From Eulemur rufifrons (taxonomy: Eukaryota > Chordata > Mammalia > Primates > Lemuridae): 64,000 nucleotides of DNA. The notes below the pieces were generated by a model. The model was given only the letters and a program-made list of their open reading frames with translations, was not told the DNA's origin and did not search any database. The position numbers and the translations under genes are program-made. How positions within the stretch are numbered: the first letter of the stretch is position 1; each line of letters opens with the position of its first letter. The DNA lies in contig NC_090983.1 of NCBI RefSeq assembly GCF_041146395.1, forward strand, positions 63,991,501 through 64,055,500, written 5' to 3'. This document shows, one piece after another, positions 1-9,980 of the stretch.

Positions 1-552
1 ATTACTGCTGGCCTAGACACACACACACAGAGCTCTCTTCATTCTAACTGTGCGGCTCCTGTAGTCCTTCCAGCCCTCTCTTAGCTGTGTTCAAACACTT
101 GGCCTTGGAGACAAGCACTGATTTGTTCCTCATGTCTTTACGGGGGCACTAGGAATCTATACGACTGCCTCGGCTCTTCTGCCCAGCGGCATGGTGCAAT
201 CTCTGTCACCCCTTCTGTTGCTGCTGGGGTGCACGGACTCTGAGGAGGTACTCATTCATCATATGGCAGTCCTAGCCTCGCTCAGACCCCAGCTTTGTGC
301 GTGAGCGGGTTTGTTTTCATCGATTTCATAACTTGCTGGGTGTTTCCTGTCTCCGAGATACTCCTCAACATTCTAATATTTGAGCCCAAATCTGCTTCCG
401 ATTATATTCACACACTGATATAATAGCACCTTTTGGACAATTCTAATCCCTTTTCAAAAACTGTCCTTTTAATTTTTTCTAAAAGGCTATCAAAAATCTC
501 CCTGTCATTTCTATTCTCAAAAAAAAAAAAAAAAAGAAGAAGATATAATGGG
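1..552. other. unassigned non-repeat sequence
   Basis: No gene or repeat family recognised. It holds a short CA run near position 20 and an A-run of about 17 near 519-535. The first 350 bases are richer in G+C than the rest, with a few CpGs, but show no convincing exon structure. Confidence 0.5.
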
Positions 553-760
553 AATGACACAGACTTCAGCTTAAGTTTTTACACAGTCACTTATGAAGTG
601 TGACCTTGGGCAAGTCACTTCATTTCAGATACATCATCTCTAAAATGAGAATAATAATTTTTATCTCATAAGATGCTATGAGGATTTAATGAAATAATCA
701 TTTTAGGGAATCAAATTCAATACCAGGTACACAGTAGACATATAACAAATGTTATTTCTC
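553..760 (+). mobile_element. MIR SINE
   Basis: The diagnostic MIR core is readable: GTGACCTTGGGCAAGTCACT, then a degraded 'cctcatctgtaaaatg' section, a 'gaggatttaatgaaataat' section and the 'caggtacacagtagac' 3' part. MIR is an ancient tRNA-derived SINE shared by mammals. No function can be inferred. Confidence 0.85.
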
Positions 761-2310
761 TTCCCTTTTTGGAAAGTGTCATAATTGCTCATAATTTCTT
801 TTAAAGTATAAATGTGTTTTGAAAATGTAACATTAATAAGGTGTTATCATTGGTGGTAATAGCACCATGATATCAATAATTTTATTAAGAATGATTTGCA
901 TACTTTCATCCTGGTCTTTAAAATCTGTAAATTTGATCCTAAGGTCTACCAAGTGTAGCTGTAGAACACTGGGCTGTTGTGATATCTATTATATAAGAAT
1001 AACTGTCAGTTTGGGACTCTATTTTTTCTTTTTGGATGAGAGAATAAGGAGTTATAGAAATAAATGTTCAGGAATCTGAGATGAAAACCTTAATAACTAC
1101 TCATATATTAGGGGGTCAGTATAAGCAAAAGCAGGATAGGTACCTCATATTTCACAGAGGGAATTAAAGTTAAAGGAGCAGATATCGCAAAAAAAAAAAA
1201 AATCCCTTAATATATCAGCAAAAAGAAGAAAATGGCACCAATGGCTTTCATTTTTCCCACAAGCAATGAACCAGTGACATGGAAGCTGAGATTACAAGAG
1301 TGTAGAAGAATGATCTAATTACTAAGCTCTCATAAACTTGAAGTTCATAAAAACGAAGTTGAGAGATGTGGAAATGTACCACCAAGGGGTGTCATGGTGT
1401 CTTTGAGATGTAAAGGTTATTACTCTCTCCAGGGCCAGGTTAGCCAGTAATGGGGTGGTGATTGGGGAAGGCCTCTTACAGCTTTATGAATTCCAGGACA
1501 CCTCATTTATCTGGAATCATGTTTCACAGGAATAAGCCTATTTCACGGAAATAAAAAATTTCAGATAATTAAATTATATGCCTCCTGAAACTAAGACTAT
1601 TTTTTATTTTAAAATAATGCTTTATAACCCAGGGTTTACAAATTAGTTCTAGGGAGTTTCTGAACTGCCTAAAATTATATGGAAGATTTTGTGGGGTTTT
1701 TCTCACATGCATTTTTCTGAAGAGAGAATCCATAATTTTTACAAGTTTTTTAAAAATGGACCAGGATCCCCAAACATTAAGAACTACGGTTTTAAGCAAT
1801 TCTTGAAGTAATTTTTGGCAATTGATCATTAACTTCCTTATTCTATTTGCTATTAATTGGGAAACTGATACATTTAGGGAAATTGTTTTCCTATTAATTT
1901 ATCCTACATTCCTATGATTTTGAATTCTTGTGTTGCCTTTTTTTGTGGCTTTTCTGTCTCTTTCTTCACTGATGCAGTTATTTTTTCCCCTTTTACAGCA
2001 AGTTTGCTTCTAGCAATTTCTTCCTGCCTACTGTAAAGTGGCTGGAAAATTAGATAACAAAGCCTGTTAGAGTAATAGTAGACGCACTCTCAGTGAGAGT
2101 CTCTCCCCTGAATAACGTATGCAGGTGTCGGTACACAGACCACTGAGAGTCTCTTTCCGTAAGACCAGCTTTGCTTTCCTCCTATTCTTCGCTGTGGTCT
2201 TGGTGACCAAGCTGAATAGTTATATGATTCCCTGGTACTTGAGAGGTAAATGTATTGTTTACACAATGTAGAATTCACTAGGATGTAAATTTTATTCGGT
2301 GTTACTAGGC
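761..2310. other. unassigned AT-rich sequence
   Basis: No gene or repeat assigned. There is an A-run of 14 at 1189-1202. Short reading frames at 867-1079 and 1569-1829 have no recognisable domain and are treated as chance. Confidence 0.5.
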
Positions 2311-2690
2311 TTGTATTAGTCAACTCTTGCCAAAATAAGGCTACATAAAAAACCACCCCAAAACTAAGTGACATGCAACAATAAGCATTTATTTCTCTTT
2401 GTCTGCTGGTCGGCTAGAGTTTTGCTAATCTGTGTTTGGTTGAGCTTGGCTCAAAACTGTGGTTTGAATACAGGACTGCCATAACACGTCTTATTGGACC
2501 AATAGCTATTTGAGGCAAAGGCAAGAGTACAAGAGGGGTGAGCAGAGACACATGATTTGTCTTAAGGCTTAGGCGTGGAGCTGGGACACTTTTACTTCCA
2601 CCCACCTTACATTGACCACAGGAAACCACATGGCCAAGCTTAAACAACAAGGGGGAAGGGGGAAGGGAAATATATTCCTCCCATGGAGAA
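2311..2690. mobile_element. ancient interspersed repeat, family not named
   Basis: The segment starts 'ttgtattagtcaactc', continues with an 'aaccaccccaaaactaagtg' block and ends near a 'cacatggccaagctt' block. This order is familiar from an old mammalian interspersed repeat, but I cannot name the family with certainty. Two short antisense frames fall in it and look like chance. Confidence 0.45.
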
Positions 2691-2813
2691 CAAACAAATA
2701 TTTGCTGAACATTACCTAATTGGCTGTAAACTGCTGCTTTTTATAAGTGAATTCAGATTTTTCAAAACAGAAAAATAATTACAGATCCCCTTGCCATGGT
2801 TTTTAAAAAGGCA

Positions 2814-2840
2814 GATTACACATTCTAGTAATGTGTAATC
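2814..2840. repeat. 11-bp perfect inverted repeat (hairpin)
   Basis: Arm GATTACACATT at 2814-2824 is exactly complementary to AATGTGTAATC at 2830-2840, with a 5-base loop CTAGT. No promoter or terminator context is apparent. Confidence 0.9.
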
Positions 2841-3524
2841 AAAACTTCCAGAGGCCAGGACTCTTTATTGTTATTCATCCTAAGAGTGTAGATAATGGAC
2901 CAAAAAACAAAACAAAACCAATACAACCCAAAAAACAAACAAACAACCCCCTGCCCCCGACAAAAGCTCACCCACCTTGATAACTAAAGGTAAAAATATT
3001 ACTGATACTCCCTCAGCTATGAAATTCCAAGCCGAATGCTGAATCACAATTTATGGATGTTGTCATTCAAGTAACTTTCTTAAACTCCCATGATACAGTA
3101 ATCCCACATAGAGCAGTTTGTTTATTTGTTGTTTTTGATAATTCTGTGTCTATCTGAATCCTCCTTCTTTTTCCATGATAACAATGTCTCTGTGTAAGTA
3201 GAAAAATTTTACCTTCATATCTTATTCATGGCTGGGAAGGAGGATCCAACCTTGGCGAGAATCGCTGAAGGGAGGCATTGCCACCCCTTCTCACTTCCTT
3301 AGGGACAGCTCTCATTCATCTTCCCAAGGATCAGTAAAAGTAGCTTTCCTTAATATACAACATCCAAGTCAACAGTTATACTTAGTGGTGAAATACTGAC
3401 CTTTATATGTACTTCCTGGCTTTTTATTCTTTCTTGATGTAATATTCTCTCTTGAAATGGGGACAACACAGCCTTTATCTGTACAATCTACTAAATAAGC
3501 CAAGGGCAAGATATAGAGCAACCT
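2841..3524. other. unassigned sequence with A-rich tract
   Basis: No gene recognised. An A/C-rich low-complexity tract runs from about 2899 to 2950. The rest is AT-rich sequence without a recognisable family. Confidence 0.5.
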
Positions 3525-3715
3525 TGATGAGAAAGAGCATGGGACTTGGCCTCAGTTGGCCAAGGTTTGAATTCTCATGGCCATTAATGAGCTGTGTATC
3601 CTTGGGAAAGTGACAAGACTTCTCTGAGCCAAGTCTCATTCTCTGTAAAGTGAATATACTAATGCCTATCTCACAGCATTGTGAGTTTCACACAAAGGAG
3701 CCCTTAGCTACTTAC
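3525..3715 (+). mobile_element. MIR SINE
   Basis: It shows the MIR order: 'gagcatgggacttggcctca', 'gagctgtgtatccttggg', 'acttctctgagcc', then 'tctgtaaagtgaatatacta' and 'cacagcattgtgag'. It is well diverged, as expected for an old copy. Confidence 0.75.
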
Positions 3716-4325
3716 AGAATGAAAGGTATTCATTAGTGTACCTGAGTAGGAGACACTAAGAGAACTTTTGACTCCAGAGAGCTTAAAATCCATGGAAGAA
3801 CCACCAAAACAAAGTATAGAGTGCTCTTTGATCCTATTCTTGGATGGCATCTGTGCAAAATTGAATAGAGAAGCAAAGAGGAACGAGTTTCCAAGCACTC
3901 GGATGTTATAACAACTGTTCACTGTCATTGGTTTTTCACCCTTAAATCCTATAAGTTTTGAAAAGGCTAATTCAGACAATATTCTATCCCTTCTACTGAT
4001 GTTAGATGGATGAGAAGGATGTGGGATGGAGAAATAAAATAACAAAGATGGACAAATTTTCCACTGTTTTCAAGTTTCTAAATATTAACTTTTAATGGAA
4101 AGACTATGTTTTACTCTGTCATGAAAACCATCTCACTTCTGTACAACAATGTAGAAGTAACCTAGATACCAAACGCTGACTATATTCTTATTTAACATTC
4201 AAAATAAGTTTTGTCTACTATAATAATAGTAGCAATGACTATTTCTAAGTCCTCCTTTACATGAAAAATGTTTCATATAAGTTATCTTATAGACCTATGT
4301 GAGGACAAATATTCAACTGAAAATA
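3716..4325. other. unassigned sequence
   Basis: No repeat recognised. An antisense open frame of 113 codons spans 3704-4045. It has no domain, signal peptide or splice context that I recognise and is within the length expected by chance. Confidence 0.45.
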
Positions 4326-4605
4326 GAGGCATTGGCCAGTAATACCAGAACTTTGGGAGGCGGAGGCAGGAGAATTGCTTGAGGCCAGGAGTTCAAGACA
4401 ACCCTGGGCAATATAGTGAGACCCTGTCCTACAAAAAATTAAAAAATTAGTCGGGTATGTTGGCATGTGCCTGTAGTCCTAGCTACTCAGGGAGGATTGC
4501 TTGAGCCAATGAGCTGAGCTTACAGTGAGCTATGATCATGCTACTGCACTCCAGCTTGGGTAACAGAATGAGACCCTCCCTCTTAAGAAAAACTAGGAGG
4601 CATTG
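4326..4605 (+). mobile_element. AluJ SINE with 9-bp target site duplication
   Basis: Element body about 4335-4596, flanked by GAGGCATTG at 4326-4334 and 4597-4605. Both Alu arms are present with a middle 'acaaaaaattaaaaaatta' linker. The right arm reads 'gagctatgatcatgctactg', a J-type feature. Near the 5' end about 20 bases, including most of the A box, are missing. The 3' A-tail has decayed to a short mixed tract. Confidence 0.9.
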
Positions 4606-4847
4606 AACACTGAAGTATTTAGAATGCTGATATGGCAAAATAATTCACTTTGTGCAGTTATCCTAGATAAGAAAAAATACCATGAAATACATAAAATAAA
4701 TGGAAATAAAATAAAGTAAGTGGAAATGGAAAGACACACACAGCTCACTAGGGAAGGGCACTGGTCATCAGAATCTTTCACTTAGTTCCATGAAGATATT
4801 TCTATTGGCTTCGGAAAGAATACATTTTGTGTGATTTTGTGTGTATA

Positions 4848-6186
4848 CAGTCATGCATTGCTTAACAACCAAGATGCATTCTGAGAGTTGTGTCCTTAGG
4901 GGATTTAGTTCGCACTCTATGTGAACATCATAGAGTGTACTTACACAAACCTAGATGGTACAGCTATGACACACCTAAGTGGTATGGTATAGCCTATTGC
5001 TCCTGGGCTACATCCCTGTACAACATGTTACTGTGCTGAATACTGCAGGCAATAGTAACACGATGATAAGTATTTGTGTATCTAAACATAGAAAATGTGC
5101 AGTAAAAATATGCTATGAAAGATTAAAAATGGTGCCCCTGTATAGGGCTCTTAACCACGAATGTAACTTGCAGGACTGGAAGTTGCTCTGGGTGAGTCAG
5201 TGAGTGAGTGGTGAGTGAATGTGAAGGCTTAGGACATTACTGCACACTACTGTGAACTTTATAAACACTGTACAGAATATGTAGGCTATACTAAATTTAT
5301 AAGAAAATATTTTTCTTTCTTCAATAATAAATTAACCTTAGCTTACTGTAACTCTTACTTTATAAACTTTTTGATTTTTTTTGACTTTTTGACTCTTTGT
5401 AATAATGCTTAGCTTAAAACACAAACCCATTTTTGTACAGCTGTACAAAAATATTTTTTCTTTATCTTTAGTCCATGAGAATTTTTCTATTTTAAAATTT
5501 TTTATTTTTTTACTTTTTAAACTTTTTTGTTATGAACCAAGACACAAATCCACACATTTGCCTAGGCCTACACAGAGATCATCAATATCACTGTCTTCCA
5601 CATCTTGTCCCCAGTTGAAGGTCTTCGGGGGGAAAAACAGGCATGGAGCTGTCATCTCCTGTGATAACAATGCCGCCTTCTGGAATACCTCCTGAGGGAC
5701 CTGCTTGAGGTTGTTTTACAGGAGTATGCTCTAAAATAACAATTAAAATATAGTATAGTAAATATGTAAACCAGTAACATAGTCATATCAAGCATTATGT
5801 ACTGTATTGTTTTGTTCTAGAGATAGGGTTTCACTCTGTTGCCCAGGTTGGAAGGCAGTGGCCTGAACACAGCTCCCTGCAGCCTTGAACTCCCGGGCTC
5901 AAGTGATCCTCCTGCCTTAGCGTCCCTAGTAGCTGGGACTTCACGTGCATGCCACCATGCCGGGCTCTGTACTGTATATACGTTTATGCGACTGACCGCA
6001 TAGTAGGTTTGTTTACACCAGCATCAACACAAACAAGTGAGTAATGCATTGTGTTTTGACCTTACGGGGGCTCTGACATCACTAGGTGATAGGAATTTTT
6101 CAGCTCCATTAGAATCTTATGGGACTAATGTGGTATATGTGGTCCATCAGTGACCAAAAGGTCATATATAATGCAGTGCAGGACAG
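4848..6186 (+). mobile_element. Tigger1/MER2-type DNA transposon fossil, internally deleted, with nested FLAM
   Basis: The left end CAGTCATGCATTGCTTAAC follows a TA. The right end, read in reverse, is CTGTCCTGCACTGCAT and is also followed by TA, as expected for a Tc1/mariner-pogo element using TA target sites. The next blocks ('catcatagagtgtacttaca', 'ctagatggtacagctatg', 'agtatttgtgtatctaaaca') are typical of MER2/Tigger1. Without the nested Alu monomer it is about 1.17 kb, much shorter than a full Tigger1 of about 2.4 kb, so it is internally deleted. No transposase frame remains. Orientation follows the MER2 consensus. Confidence 0.85.
5798..5977 (-). mobile_element. free left Alu monomer (FLAM) inside the Tigger1 copy
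   Basis: Body 5808-5967, flanked by TGTACTGTAT at 5798-5807 and 5968-5977. It is an antisense single Alu left arm ('gagatagggtttcactctgt' to 'gccaccatgccgggc') with the T-rich tail end on the left. There is no right arm, which fits a FLAM or early J-type monomer. Confidence 0.85.
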
Positions 6187-6188
6187 TA

Positions 6189-7437
6189 TTTTAACAACAG
6201 AGAAATCTTTATCAAAAAAATTTTACAGAACACTAAAATGGGCAGAAAATAGGCTGGGGATTAAATGACACTATTCTATCACATCCTCTGCAACTGAAGG
6301 ACATTTCTCCTTTGTGTCAAGAAAGCTCTGTGGTATTTGCAACAATAAACTTACAGATTGAATGTGTAGTTGAGAATTTTCACTAGGGGGCAGCCTATCA
6401 CTGAAATGTGAGCTACTTTCTGCATCATCTGATTTCAATAAGAAACTGGCCCAGGGAGTCACACACTCTCGGCACAGCTTCTAAAGGAAAATTGATGCGT
6501 CTATAAAATGTTGAATCAGCACAATCACTCAGTGGTGAGTAAAGGAAGGAAAAAGTCTTGCATAACATTAAAAGCCTAGCATAAATCGATGGTTAGGCAC
6601 ACAAATGTTGTGTGCTTTGAATGCAAAACCATTGTTGTGTGTGTGTGTTGTGCAGGGAAATATGGGCTATTGTCAGGTTTTTTAATAGTCATAGTTTAGC
6701 TTCTTTCACACACAAACACACACACACACATACACTGAGAATTAAAAGCCACTGTGCAAGTAAACATTTTACAATTGGGAAGGAATTGAAAAGAGAAGAG
6801 ATTGATTAATTCCTTAAGCTCTTAAACCTTAGGTTTAAACTGAGAGAGGAACGCTGCAGCCAGGCAGTTCCTCCACTGCTTGGTGACTTTTATTTGACCC
6901 TATATATTTGTCTATTGTTTTTCCTCTTTGCCACTCTTTCGCTTGCGTTTTATATTCCTCAAGTGATCTCACCTAACAAATTCAACAGCCCCAGCCTTGA
7001 GGAGAGTCGTGACTGTGTTTTTTTAACCGGGCTCTGAATGGTCTCAGAACATTACACAGAGGCAATATTTGAAATGTGATACTGCCCAGTTCTCCTGCGA
7101 GCAAGCAGAGCTGTCAGGTCCTATTGTGTCTGTGATCATAAAAGGCATCTGAGAGCTCTGACATCCCAGAGCGACTGGTGTGACCTTGTGTGGTCTGGGA
7201 ACTGGGACAGAGCTAAGGGTGGCCTAGCACACCCACCGAGGACCCGTGTGCAACACAAGGTGGCCATGGGGATGTGTGTGGAAACTGGGAGGCCATGCCC
7301 GGAAGCCTGGGATGCAAATGGAGCTTTAAAATGAAGAAAGAAAAGGAATCCATTAGACCGAGGTAGGCACCCACAGAAACTTAGGCCTATAGAATCAACA
7401 ATTATTCAGTAGAGGTTAGAATTTGCGGCAGTAGTGA
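6189..7437. other. unassigned, partly GC-richer sequence; possible conserved non-coding DNA
   Basis: No repeat family recognised. It holds a TG run (about 6632-6650), a CA run (about 6707-6730), the hairpin TTAAACC-TTA-GGTTTAA at 6822-6838 and an octamer ATGCAAAT at 7312-7319. The block 6840-7380 is richer in G+C and free of recognisable repeats. Confidence 0.45.
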
Positions 7438-7640
7438 GCATGCCGGATGTGGTCTCTCTAGTCAGCCTAGGGTTTGAATCCTAGCTCTGTCTCCTGCTAG
7501 CTGGGTGACTTTGGGCAACTTACTTAACTTCTCTGTGCCTTAGGTTCCTCTTCCATAAAATAAGCACTTAGAATAGTGCCTGGTACATAATGAGTTCAAT
7601 GAAGGTTAGCTATTATCATTATTATTATTACTAGCGATAC
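7438..7640 (+). mobile_element. MIR SINE
   Basis: Clear MIR: 'gggtttgaatcctagctctg', 'ctagctgggtgactttgggc', 'acttctctgtgcctt', then directly 'agaatagtgcctggtacata'. The middle 'gaggattaaatgag' part is missing. It ends in an ATT-rich tract. Confidence 0.9.
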
Positions 7641-7664
7641 AGAGATGAGAACAAGAGTCTTTGT

Positions 7665-7855
7665 GAAAAGTCTGTTTCCTCATCTGTGAAATTGGAGTAA
7701 TAGTAGAATCCACTTTATAGATTATAGGGGTGTTGTAAGAATTATTAAAGGTGTTTGTAAGAATTAAATGAGCTATTATATGGGAAGTACTTAGAATAGT
7801 GCCTGGCAAATAGTAAGTGCTCAATAAATGTTAACCATTATTATTGTTATTAGAA
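7665..7855 (+). mobile_element. MIR SINE, 3' part
   Basis: It begins at 'gtttcctcatctgtgaaatt' and runs through 'agaattaaatgagctatta', 'agtgcctggcaaatagtaag' and 'tgctcaataaatgttaacca'. It lies about 25 bases after another MIR in the same direction, so this is either two insertions or a local rearrangement. Confidence 0.85.
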
Positions 7856-8362
7856 ACCTAAATGGAGATAATGCTACTTTCCACTCTAAAGGACTAAAAA
7901 GGGTTGCTGTGAGGAATGAATGTGTTCAGTGCATAATAATCACTCATTATGCTCAACAAACGCCCATTCTTTTGATTACTTAGCTTAAGAGTTCTGTTTC
8001 TTAGATTTCTTAGTATCCATGTCATCTCATTTTAGCAGTGGGAACCTAGAGTTTACATATTATCAGTCCCATAAAGCAGTGGGTCAGCTATTCTATGTCC
8101 TGGAGCCCTTTGGATAATTTGAAAATATCTATAGATTCTTATCCCAGAAAAAACATACGCCTGCTCACCGTTTTGCATACACATTCAAGAGGCTCTAAGC
8201 ATGTCTTGAAGCCCATCCAGGGGTTGTGTAGAAATCAGTGTTCCAGTGCTAAGAATTCTTGCAATATAGAGGAGAATGTCATGAGAAAGGATGATTCTTA
8301 ATGCAGATTGCATGTCAAAAATAGGGCTAGGAGGATGTTCAGAGTCAGCACAGGCCCTAAAC
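7856..8362. other. unassigned sequence
   Basis: AT-rich; no repeat or exon recognised. The 68-codon frame at 8095-8301 is treated as chance. Confidence 0.5.
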
Positions 8363-8565
8363 CAGGGGTTCTCAAACTGTTGGTGGTAGGGGCATAATAA
8401 TAACCTGAGATACTCATTAAAATTAAAATTCTTGTGCTATTCCACCAGACATTTTAGGTTGGGAGAGCTTGAGAGTGGTATAGCCCAGAAAACGGAATTT
8501 TAGCATGCACCCTATTGATTTTTATGTAGGAGGCCCTTGAAACACATTTTGAAAACTATTTCCTT
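8363..8565 (+). mobile_element. MER5-group hAT-Charlie DNA transposon relic
   Basis: The start CAGGGGTTCTCAAACTGTT and the end 'cattttgaaaactattt' form approximate terminal inverted repeats of the hAT-Charlie MER5 type. Internal text such as 'ataacctgagatactcatta' fits a diverged nonautonomous copy. No coding capacity. Confidence 0.7.
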
Positions 8566-9669
8566 ATCTTTGGAAGAACTTAAATCAGGTCTTAAAAACA
8601 TTGGGTTCTGAGTAAAGTAGAATTATTTTGAAAAAGAGAAAGAGAGAAATCATGTCTGTCTTGAAGCTCAGCATACCATTTATCTAAACTAAGCAACCCA
8701 GCAAGCATGAAAAAGAAACTGCAACTCTATAGAAGGGCCTGGTGGGAGGTCTGGGGTATAATTTTCTCAAAGATAAGTTTTGCCCGAGACACACAAGTTA
8801 CGCTACCAAATGATTAGATGACAGGAGATATTTTGATCTCAATCCAATCACTCTTGTTACTAACATGGTTGTTTACCTTAGCTCCAATGGAGTCAACATG
8901 TGTCATTTTGTATTTTGGATCACGTATTTATTTATTCCCCAACCCATTTTGCAACAGAGGGAATGGCCTGGAAAAAACGGCAAAAATATTTTGTCTCTTT
9001 AAAACATCCTCCACTCCTTTTTGAGAACTAAAGTCTCATCCCTGCTTCAGGCCAGTGGTTGGGAGGGACAGGGTAAGTCTTTTGTTTATTTGTGCAATAG
9101 GAGATGGCCCAGCCTGGACCTGGTAAAGGGAGATCCTGGGCAAAGTTCACGAGATTGTCTTCAGCTGAGGAGACAGGATGATCAGAATCATCACCTGTGG
9201 TTGAACAGTAACTGCCTGAAGCTGAGAATTCACCCTTTAAAAGCTCTGTATTTCTACAAATGTTCAGGAAATTTGGATTTTGAGATGCGAAGGTCTGCCA
9301 TTTTTCCTCCTTTGCCGGCAAAGTAAATCTCTTTCCTCCTCTCCAAACATTTGTCCTTGTTCTTCTGATTTGGTCTTGTAGATAAGTGCAGAGTTTTCAG
9401 TAACAATTTCATTTAATTATGGTTGATTTTTCAGCCACATGGCAAACTTGAAGGTTGGAAACCATATTTGGTTATTTATCTCTATTCCTCCACCCAGATA
9501 CCTGGAATAGGGCTCTCAGTAGATACTGTTTCACAGACTCAATAACTGCTTAATTAACTTACAAAATAAGACTGTGAAAAGCAATAATATGGACTCTGGT
9601 GGTCATCATGATTATAACCCAACATGTTTCTATCCATAGCAATGTAGAAGGGCTTTGTGGTAATGTGAA
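8566..9669. other. unassigned sequence
   Basis: No gene or repeat assigned in this 1.1 kb. Overlapping sense and antisense frames around 9021-9326 (101 and 97 codons) have no recognisable domain. Confidence 0.45.
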
Positions 9670-9980
9670 CTCAAATTCTTTTTATTTTTAGAGACAGGGC
9701 TTCACCCTGTCACCGAGGCTAGAGTGCAACGGCCTAATCACAGCTCACTGGAACCTCCAATTCCTGGGCTCAAGGGATCCTCCTGCCTCAGCCTCACGAG
9801 TACCTGTGACTATAGGTATGAACCACCACACTCAGCTAATTTTTCTATTTTTTGTAGAGATGGGGTCTTGCTATGTTGCTCAGGCTGATCTTGAACTCTC
9901 GACATCAAGCAATCCTCCTGCCTTGCCCTCTCAAAGTGCTGGGATTACAGGCATAAGCCACCATGCCTGGCCTCAAATTC
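9670..9980 (-). mobile_element. AluJ SINE, near full length, with 9-bp target site duplication
   Basis: Body about 9679-9971, flanked by CTCAAATTC at 9670-9678 and 9972-9980. Antisense dimeric Alu: T-rich tail and 'gagacagggcttcaccctgt' on the left, middle 'ttttctattttttgtagaga' linker, and 'gctgggattacaggcataag' to 'ccatgcctggcc' on the right. Divergence and diagnostic positions suggest AluJ. Confidence 0.92.

Noticed and set aside
3704..4045. 113-codon minus-strand frame as a gene
   Set aside because: No domain or transcript-like signals; overlaps the end of a MIR; chance length.
6707..6730. Short CA run as a CRISPR-like or tandem array
   Set aside because: Simple dinucleotide repeat in vertebrate DNA; no spacer structure.
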